This document shows positions 61,101-64,000 of a stretch of 64,000 nucleotides of DNA, piece after piece. Where the stretch lies: contig NZ_CP103300.1 in the NCBI RefSeq assembly GCF_025562755.1, forward strand, positions 4,341,001-4,405,000, given 5' to 3'. The translations under genes were made by a program, and so were the position numbers. Numbering within the stretch: the first letter of the stretch is position 1; the number at the start of each line of letters is the position of its first letter. The notes beneath the pieces are model-generated. The model was not told the DNA's origin and did not search any database. It saw only the letters and a list, made by a program, of their open reading frames with translations. This DNA comes from Endozoicomonas euniceicola. Its GTDB lineage: Bacteria; Pseudomonadota; Gammaproteobacteria; Pseudomonadales; Endozoicomonadaceae.

Positions 61101-64000
61101 CCTCAAGGCCAGAGAGGTTGAGATTAATGCTCAGACCTCGCTGACCCTGGGAAATCTGGACGTGGCTACCACCGCTACAGCAACCAGTGGCAGCGATACT
61201 ATGGTCAGTACTGGCTCTGTATCCACCGGAAATTTCAGCATAACTTCGGCAGCTGACCTGATCCTGAATGGTGATATTACCAGTGAACAGGGTTCAATTA
61301 TTCTCAGGGGACAAAAGGATCTGTACGCAAATCGTCGTATACAGGCCAGCAGGGATGTTGATATTGATGTGCAAAATGCACTGAACCTGGCTGCCAGCCA
61401 GACCATCGCTTCCGGTGATAAAACAACACTGAAGGCGACCGGTATCAATATGGCGGCAGGCAGTTTGGTGGATGCAGAAGGGCAGTTAAGTATTGAGTCA
61501 GACTCCCTTATTTTGGAAGGCGGCAGTTCACTGGATGCTTCGGGTGCGATGACATTGATTAATAACTCAATGTCCATGGCCTCCGGTTCGGTATTGAAGT
61601 CACTGGATAATATTGCGTTGACAACAGCTCAGGCAGCAACGCTTAATCAGCTGCAAGGCGGCAAGGCTATAAACGTCACTGTCGGCGGACCACTGGTGGT
61701 GAATAGCTCGATCAGCGCAGGGGATTCTTTGTCGCTTAAGTCTGATAATGGTTCCGCAACCGTGAATGGTGATGTGACGGTTCTGAATAACATCATTGTG
61801 AACAGTAAAGGGCAGAGCACTTTTAACGGATTGGTAAAATCCAGTGCGGGGTCTTTCAAATTTACCGGCGAAGATGGCCTGTTCATTAATGAAGGGCTTG
61901 ATATCAAGGCTGGTATTGAAATAGATGCCAGTCATTCAGTGAATCTGGCTACGGGTAAAACCGTTGCCTCTAGAGCAGATACCCGAATCAACGCCAGATC
62001 AATTCTGTTTGGACAGGGCTCACAACTGGACGTCGATGGGCAATTGGAACTGACCACCACCAAGGATTCAACGTTATTTAATATTGATGTTGCCGGAACC
62101 GCAGAGTTCAATACCGGCACTGATCTGTTGGTAAATGGCACTACAAAGGTAGGCGACACTCTAACTCTGAATAACGATGGCAACGCCACCTTTAACGATA
62201 CGGTCACCGTAGGCAATGAATGGCAGGTTGACGTTGATGGAAGTCTGACGGCTAATGCGGCGGTTACGGTGAAGAAAGCTATCAATCTGTCGAGCATTGG
62301 TCAGTCCGCCATCTTTAACAATACGTTGACCAGCAATCAGGGGAGCCTGACGGTTAACGCAGGTGATGATCTGACCTTTAACGATGATGTGTCCATTAAT
62401 GACACGGTTAATCTGATCGTCACCGATCAGGTAGCGTTGGCGGCGGGTAAGATGTTTTACTCAGGTGGCAACGCAACAATCTCCTCCACCAGTTTGAACT
62501 TTGCTGATCAATCCAACCTGGATGTGGACGGCGCTCTGAACTTCACCACCACCAAGGATTCAACGTTATTTAATGTTGATGTTGCCGGCACCGCAGAGAT
62601 CAAAACCGGCACTGATCTGTTGGTAAATGGCACTACAAAGGTAGGCGACACTCTAACTCTGAATAACGATGGCAACGCCACCTTTAACGATACGGTCACC
62701 GTAGGCAATGAATGGCAGGTTGACGTTGATGGAAGTCTGACGGCTAATGCGGCGGTTACGGTAGAAAATGCCATCAACCTGTCGAACATTGGTCAGTCCG
62801 CCACCTTTAACAGTACGTTGACCAGCAGTCAGGGTAATCTGACGGTTAATGCGGGTGATGATCTGACCTTTAACGATGATGTGTCCATTAACGAGACAGT
62901 TAACCTTACCGTTACCGATCAGGTAGCACTTGCGATAGGTAAGAAGCTTTACTCGGGTAGCAGTGCAACATTCTCCTCCACCAGTCTGAATTTTGCTGAC
63001 CAATCCACCCTTGATGTGGGTGGAACTCTGAAACTAACCACCACCAAGGATTCAACGTTATTTAATGTTGATGTTGCCGGCACCGCAGAGATCACAACCG
63101 GCAGAGACCTGCTGTTAAACGGCACTGTTAATGTAAACGACACTCTGACACTGAATAACGATGGGAACGCCACCTTTAACGACACAGTCACCATAGGCAA
63201 TGAATGGCAAGCTGACGTCGAAGGCAACCTGACTGCGAATGCGGAGGTTACGGTAGAAAATGCCATCAACCTGTCGAGCATTGGTCAGTCCGCCATCTTT
63301 AACAATACGTTGACCAGCAATCAGGGGAGCCTGACGGTTAACGCAAGTAATGATCTGACCTTTAACGATGATGTGTCCATTAATGACACGGTTAATCTGA
63401 TCGTCACCGATCAGGTAGCACTGGCGACAGGTAAGAATCTTTACTCGGGTAGCAGTGCAACATTCTCGTCCACCAGTCTGAATTTTGCTGACCAATCTAC
63501 CCTGGATGTGGACGGTGCTTTGAGCCTCACCACCACCAAGGATTCAACGTTATTTAATGTTGATGTTGCCGGCACCGCTGATATCACAACCGGCACTGAC
63601 CTGCTGTTAAACGGCACTGTTAATGTAAACGACACTCTGACACTGAATAACGATGGCAACGCCACCTTTAACGATACAGTCACCGTAGGCAATGAATTGC
63701 AGGCTGACGTTGATGGAAGTCTGACGGCTAATGCGGCGGTTACGGTGGAGAAAGCTATTAACCTGTCGAACATTGGTCAGTCCGGCACCTTTAACAGTAC
63801 GTTGACCAGCAGTCAGGGTAATCTGACGGTTAATGCGGGTGATGATCTGACCTTTAACGATGATGTGTCCATTAACGAGACAGTTAACCTTACCGTTACC
63901 GATCAGGTAGCGCTGGCGGCGAGTAAGACGTTTTACTCAGGCGGCAACACAACGGTGAATTCCGCCAGCCTGACTATGGGTGATACAGCCATATTGGAAA
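46180..64000 (+). CDS. giant two-partner-secretion adhesin/leukotoxin-like protein, 3' end outside the window
   Basis: One frame runs from ATG 46180 to the window edge (at least 5,940 codons). A signal-like segment (about 28-46, ending TQAQA) precedes a TPS/haemagglutination-activity-type domain (~47-170) with NAINVFNKFVVGESNVVNLQ and GGDVVFASSAGFIVGKTGVV. The TPS domain directs export by a TpsB pore; none is in the window. The middle (about 480-2900) consists of diverged Ala/Val/Gly-rich units like those of Fusobacterium leukotoxin LktA. A charged, Ser-rich stretch with coiled-coil potential lies near 3430-3510. The visible end is a 164-aa tandem repeat array. A beta-helical surface fibre is expected. 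AAAGGAATT lies upstream of the start. Confidence 0.85.
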   Translation, partial: MAEFDRNQLAISINLINQQVDSKLHIPSLSAFTAVFLSTQAQAAGHDIQADSNFTKVTSANSVHTITSDKRSGTNAINVFNKFVVGESNVVNLQVPNDASKLVNIVRGSSAPAVHGILNSYKNGTLGGDVVFASSAGFIVGKTGVVNVGQLSVKTPSETELNALVSGTEAVADNINSLLNNSFAVSPAGTVRISGKVNAASGVDIFANTVEIDKDAIVISGNAAAATGVSGYGVNGDFTAVNLDDLTIPTELKVDGGTIVLKAASSAANAINLSGDLYADGGFTFTADNITVNSEAVLDARDAADLSSSGSIQFLAEGNDSTTLNLNGSGNKVILEASSASTPETNSSGISLIGAVTSDGSVNVTADRFQSNRSSSVDVEGSITITADSNVSVSGGLAAESGITINSKDIDLNSGSMLDTRNSDDSARGDVALTARVSEAIGIGVVSSTTSIDMDGTVYGNHITAKAESTAASSFYEDPGSSVGMISAGVLAGATVFVMDATADATVNVNGNANIQASGNVELASEAHAITDASTITLNGRTASLAAVYADSDATSTTHVKQGATVQAGGNLDVTAHNEAYVSASALDVVADDSNQLVIAAAAGVADVDATAKIDSGVTLDADNLVVAAENQNYFYVSASAYGLKNTRYGIAVAVGDFDTSATAELGSSIGSNSDKVGNVTITALDRTLNQRVHSGVTVGSNLLARTVFSQGVAGLSAIQNGVNSQINKYLPVGESVPKGDNGKVDFKGGLAFSLNLSDHEAYSYLGTNKSGQSSAPSVNASGNVLVASQTDLGSDDNSVAGGNDNGSLGGDQGGYRTSAEAAVSSPAQESGQTNKTDKALALALNFAINDSDSIAEIGDSVTIDAANVGVLSAQHMPIVSTYDKWDTFNDVIGKFNGVGGLQNNILTSFANSGSSADKEAYGGSINVVWNDFDTKAWIGDHANVTTTGTGSWSASRKVKANSQVQGLFTKGKVFSDINYNFSFTDSVTVKAYNLMETVNLAGNLGSLGLIPNANGTNEKGKSVGGSITYVQQAGQAVAGIGKSTVNASGNVGIYAETDERHFLVTPSSGQGRGTGTNGAVGILNSEVLTHASLSNLAGLQADKLILIADHEFGNWAAAGAFNWSDQSAVGVAVAANISQGDTKAFIGDNRDEYKKVKFQNSNNEDDPRPSPSSPAPDPTKGIVVNSVTVRGRASGTNGSLAVAGAVTTEPSTEPGIGTKLEGWYNGLSSKVAANYTGANGSGSDSSIGQSSQSGKNDSGNDSGNDSGKSSAQVASDQTGMTGAGSFTVSVNNIDAKAMVDGAVISGHSNGGGHNDVDVEVQALEKVISASATGSAALSLLGAQSPTNQNTIAGAISYQISFNDALAWITNSTISHADDVSVQALHGGELTSVALALSVTKPDQLSVLTKNGALSISGAQIYDGTSARVQGSSISSNQGANNDLEVSAYNNSYVGVGGGSLYAGGKQGAGLAITFAEINDPSAIPGNANPDGNNVLSSAYGEDVYNGAATEAIVDFSGNTRSYLNDFDRIDISARSLNRIGIGAAGIGYNNNLDNSLGFLGSFAIGSIGADTKTLLKGTDITNAGIVNVNASGEKDGTLDSILSSLGSSAINKDFDFSGEAAMDNTNVHTTDDGSGSTYSYSTEGKRIIAVSGVVQAGKKNLGISYAHADVKSETKARIEDVNINRNDSAAEVNVNARDNTLLYSVAIGVGVGTGGFSGVGSVAVNRLNNQIAAEIGDWNGVDKGIINASQLSVIAQNDMDLINVAGSVAVASGQGGATAGGLAVALNLVGTDEHSTRARISNTTLKVDGDLSVRALSGTSGNHNLLVGNAIAIGASLGQSGIGFAGAIATNNVDQSIEAGIKDIATNRSADADANNGGDVIVQGQDYTDSVATAWMGAGSGNGSAGGVAVATNRVDSDVTAEILGNSGNPGSTTLKAQNVIVDAFRRNWLLTIDAGVAASKQVSLAGSVGTGIIDGDVTARIASDARIEAWNNVLVNADALSVNLVGSGAVGIGLDSGAGAVAISTAMEYGKTEAYIDDAVVIAKGKGSTMQVDTGDLKGYGNLPDLSTAGDDSNPDAVSMGDLTSGFDLLSVERTKENVNGLVVNATSRTKQRAITVSGAGGKTVAINANVATNGTYNATKAYIKNATINSGVSNESGADVYVRANAHEAGLAVSAGIAVSGGGEAAGAGVGGFSTNAQKRSSEATVENSTVNADKLTIDANSSKLAQAVSAGVAAGLGTTGGLGGAASVVITEQAGNTRAWLRGGTTTAGQVLVVSDRRQEANVAAGAAGIGTTVGVGIGLAVNIVGGDSKAIIGNDLNDDGDTRTTAVNANTVTVDADRVASAKSYVFGAGLSGSYGVAAMVNTTEFRGETRAAIHGYLKNNNLTTDLRGRDGSSAATNVTVNAQEFQDADQWAAGIGAGASVGVGAVANVVLGRSQVYSEVVGSDIKAGTLDLDANAQRKSRLISVAGGASTNVAAAVSIGVALYGQGDTTAEDGTNAENEFDPSRNEANTVLAADTAAYNRHLSDEDLAAISADSGVTIERSGTPATSTTTESGKSLKLSGESVTAARISGGEIDVDTLNVNSRALQHSYQGLGAAQASSVGIAGVVGISRSYEMNIATVDSNIKAGNAVIGASLENASADDAALEMKSFIVGLGGTSVVVNYNDARSENRVVAGINSVEGNDTGNLEVTATDATEIRLGDVDSGKPSSATDGNFNLNIGAAAIGVSIGYAKKNSDIDAWMGETGQLVDGFNSLSVSALNKGMIKSTNFALSGGLIAGVQGVVTQAYDDSSVKSAVYGTIDTGSASGVVDITAQSAPELYSSAYGVTVGAGGSMGGSFAYAVTETKAEAEVGDGTIFNGSGKVVVRSETGSGVDGYETAHARAFAASGALLLGVAGSEARATNRSQSIARIGDGVSIPYSDFSVYARHTGVQIADADGYFVGLVAGGYQTGVAQSFTSSRVEFGKNPIAALERTGNLVLDANSYNQNQSFTTAGGGGYYSGSAAESVMDAGDYGNGKYSAAVLIEDWSGNYRIVPVDAGGVYISAASKTDFFAGTDSTTVSVVGGSGATSLVEVDTNAKVELGENVSFSAMQVDIDAFNSAYQIQNPYYSGFTSSIHGAGGGAANGTAGLSYQNLKNLTAEVIVGKNSVLKISDLAWLDTTYDHSIMLDANTDFFVYDESKLEVGGAVQGAGAESDVDVKTRNKISLSEGVKLYNPAGEIGIGTYSRGSAVSQANVTVWAAAGVVGGVSTVDLDILNQVNIGKNVNINGYGNVGIYSGRGSQYFNENQLTGNALANVYNWTLVPIPAGNKARSHITLNNKVEFADGFNIGSDSHVFIEANEGLLSSTHRGVEKNPYLELFSSETKFGSSDTSTSNILTFNGSGSVVAGQYAYQWVEINTNGTISKQLYRYGTAARMNDKYSSRAELEAYIKSLQDRVDLLESWDGSSIVIDGVTVSDGDGEDTSSSSGTESETVVDGGANPYLAEIEELKSEIVLLSSIVNDLSANPNHAIKVANIQATAGNVNLVADTISLAGSNKPTFTAKGDAYIKVDNKTDEHLVLENLSITNQTGGNVFVTGGASLSSSYVVEQSSANTGIIISHAPTGANYLDSDVIINGAISNLLSSVNIDVAEGDLIQQATIEANAINLNVENGSLLLNSDKPQSYGRDPKALVNYTAGWKPSAEGFVQIYLNDKYRTAINATGINDFNNWFTGRAIRHTGDQKSYYQGGGYGYDEMNIYFNWGFSDSAEYHGNDAVVFEMRTNSGSRGGSKWKFKPVQNQQSSLSRSATYQQVKNSLGSTGTQIIGEKVVINAERLDINGKIIVGTDNSWSVDVGSGFDSKIAEYIRDAGLSSGDVVHIRPGETKSLWVRDALGFYTRKTYNFDVSSTGGSAGIGLTYDISTGKLKADDIPVSGGGYVAIRARISSTGQDGNITVKDGLGQIDINNDSSKQLVLGTISAGDDATGVIRITDLNKRKNGSHYSEWFVHSPGNRIRQYETSAWSVSYDESNYVRSLGGTGTTSTMTYNPLAGQLFYIREGATVARSFDPPGESSAPYDGKSIDGYFAKYPNTLGNWYYEQNWNTETSYYTSCTYKPEACANGTASNYLTQVYDYGGENVWRVKWGLSYDKYYGSNMTNVDPLVNVAYRMWMDAHTYVKADNPITFQFTGAANGFIDLTSKAGIELTGNIYNPSGSTNISTLGSLQTSKSTAITSDITTLSSRGSIGSRDNALSIITDELGMTSTHGSLFFNVTGADGEVELRHLKARYDIVGVFDKGIVAKDSSTIIQSDQLDLTSSTGGIGKVGTIGNTSSYQFINISTAGAVKLNAATDIAVNQASGDLELYSANASEEVVIKLGNGRLTNGIGRLDKTDEELAYDASVWDSLNLLSDDAGAVTVSSYENQFTHKYHTYWMLKQRLSDDSDAGFTIEPAFVEALKLRYVVVDEALLTDTIKAEYQGLEQWFADQTAVADVYVKPEDAVGIEQKGTLLGYDYGNLLTGSYDKDYQLTLAKDSSWYTNMVEGARWKQSQLDISISSTALNGDASSQITNRDANITASAVHLIASGGSVGENLSDLVFSIKRDGTGSITDAQKSALLAAGAGDISTEVTKDSVTFRVKQVDPIKIDVSGELYAAATDEIYIESTDSLTIGHLSSANSDIRLIVDGSIGAKTGLTNIIARDLYLSNTQGNIGSKSGAVKFDLSGALRQAGAASDMYLHHLNGDLYLGAVSAGGLLSVYNNNDLLAYDSNSFVAADTFNLDVDSHNIGTSTNALNLIMSGTGGFNGDAGNAWLNVKDTSLFTLDQVDIDNHLDLTSVGGLDIQGDLNAGSLTLDVLGNISSGDNLRMQVSNVMNVDGAAINLDGIHTTAGEAHIYARSGALTVGDLTAVKGPLTLLANGQLNIKGDVLTQAGNLVADAQIIAMDSQATAGSAANMTLTASESMNLYNLTADQGKAILTTSNHLEPTYGAISVNNLKAREVEINAQTSLTLGNLDVATTATATSGSDTMVSTGSVSTGNFSITSAADLILNGDITSEQGSIILRGQKDLYANRRIQASRDVDIDVQNALNLAASQTIASGDKTTLKATGINMAAGSLVDAEGQLSIESDSLILEGGSSLDASGAMTLINNSMSMASGSVLKSLDNIALTTAQAATLNQLQGGKAINVTVGGPLVVNSSISAGDSLSLKSDNGSATVNGDVTVLNNIIVNSKGQSTFNGLVKSSAGSFKFTGEDGLFINEGLDIKAGIEIDASHSVNLATGKTVASRADTRINARSILFGQGSQLDVDGQLELTTTKDSTLFNIDVAGTAEFNTGTDLLVNGTTKVGDTLTLNNDGNATFNDTVTVGNEWQVDVDGSLTANAAVTVKKAINLSSIGQSAIFNNTLTSNQGSLTVNAGDDLTFNDDVSINDTVNLIVTDQVALAAGKMFYSGGNATISSTSLNFADQSNLDVDGALNFTTTKDSTLFNVDVAGTAEIKTGTDLLVNGTTKVGDTLTLNNDGNATFNDTVTVGNEWQVDVDGSLTANAAVTVENAINLSNIGQSATFNSTLTSSQGNLTVNAGDDLTFNDDVSINETVNLTVTDQVALAIGKKLYSGSSATFSSTSLNFADQSTLDVGGTLKLTTTKDSTLFNVDVAGTAEITTGRDLLLNGTVNVNDTLTLNNDGNATFNDTVTIGNEWQADVEGNLTANAEVTVENAINLSSIGQSAIFNNTLTSNQGSLTVNASNDLTFNDDVSINDTVNLIVTDQVALATGKNLYSGSSATFSSTSLNFADQSTLDVDGALSLTTTKDSTLFNVDVAGTADITTGTDLLLNGTVNVNDTLTLNNDGNATFNDTVTVGNELQADVDGSLTANAAVTVEKAINLSNIGQSGTFNSTLTSSQGNLTVNAGDDLTFNDDVSINETVNLTVTDQVALAASKTFYSGGNTTVNSASLTMGDTAILE
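61573..64000 (+). repeat. 492-bp (164-aa) tandem repeats in the adhesin gene
   Basis: The codons for DSTLFN start at 62065, 62557, 63049 and 63541, each exactly 492 bp apart, and long identical blocks (for example LTLNNDGNATFNDTVTVGNE) recur. A more degenerate copy, offset by 489 bp, precedes them from about 61573. The last copy runs past the window end. Unit boundaries are arbitrary. Confidence 0.93.

Noticed and set aside
46238..64000. Many long minus-strand ORFs (for example 56668-57567 and 62508-62789)
   Set aside because: They are shadows of the repetitive adhesin frame, repeat with it, and lack ribosome sites or recognisable domains.

Overview
The window looks like part of a marine gammaproteobacterial chromosome, most like Oceanospirillales and in particular an Endozoicomonas-type symbiont. 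That assignment is an inference from three things: the Pseudomonas-like order pilMNOPQ-aroK-aroB-gltB-gltD-hemE, the YqhD/GST/LysR cluster, and host-interaction genes (two serpins, a YopT-like protease and a very large LktA/FhaB-type adhesin). No 16S or tRNA gene is present to test it.

Positions 1-29.9 kb are mostly core genome. A 5'-truncated TnpB gene of an IS200/IS605-type element sits against a broken vapB antitoxin gene. Then come rsmE, a periplasmic DUF2059-like protein, DUF29, priA, rpmE and a secreted nuclease. A LysR regulator lies divergent to an oxidoreductase-yqhD-GST operon. Malic enzyme converges on the class A PBP gene mrcA, and pilMNOPQ (type IV pilus alignment complex and secretin), aroK, aroB, gltB, gltD and hemE follow.

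Positions 29.9-44.1 kb are an accessory island built around a type I-F CRISPR-Cas locus on the minus strand: cas3, csy1, csy2, csy3, cas6f and an array of five exact repeats plus one degenerate repeat. The adaptation genes are gone. A deletion has joined the first ~21 codons of cas1 to the HD region of Cas3, removing the rest of cas1 and the Cas2 domain. Between cas3 and csy1 lies a plus-strand minimal CRISPR (two degenerate repeats around one 30-nt spacer, then a terminator). Its spacer seed matches the csy1 promoter region next to a CC PAM, which is what a crRNA-like repressor of the cas operon (CreA/CreR type) would look like. The same gap holds hicAB with a frameshifted toxin and a degenerate HTH-antitoxin-like ORF. 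The CRISPR-Cas locus is flanked by ~1.6-kb direct repeats, each carrying a secreted serpin gene and a CRISPR-repeat-like sequence. Fragments of csy3, hemE and a DUF2878 gene mark old recombination joints. A small MITE-like element near 44 kb can be defined because the left-hand duplicate preserves its empty site.

Positions 44.1-64 kb carry a DUF2878 membrane protein, a chalcone-isomerase-like periplasmic protein, a SapC-family protein, and one open reading frame that starts at 46180 and is still open at the window edge (at least 5,940 codons). It encodes a two-partner-secretion, leukotoxin/filamentous-haemagglutinin-like surface protein. Its visible C-terminal part is a 492-bp (164-aa) tandem repeat array that runs out of the window.
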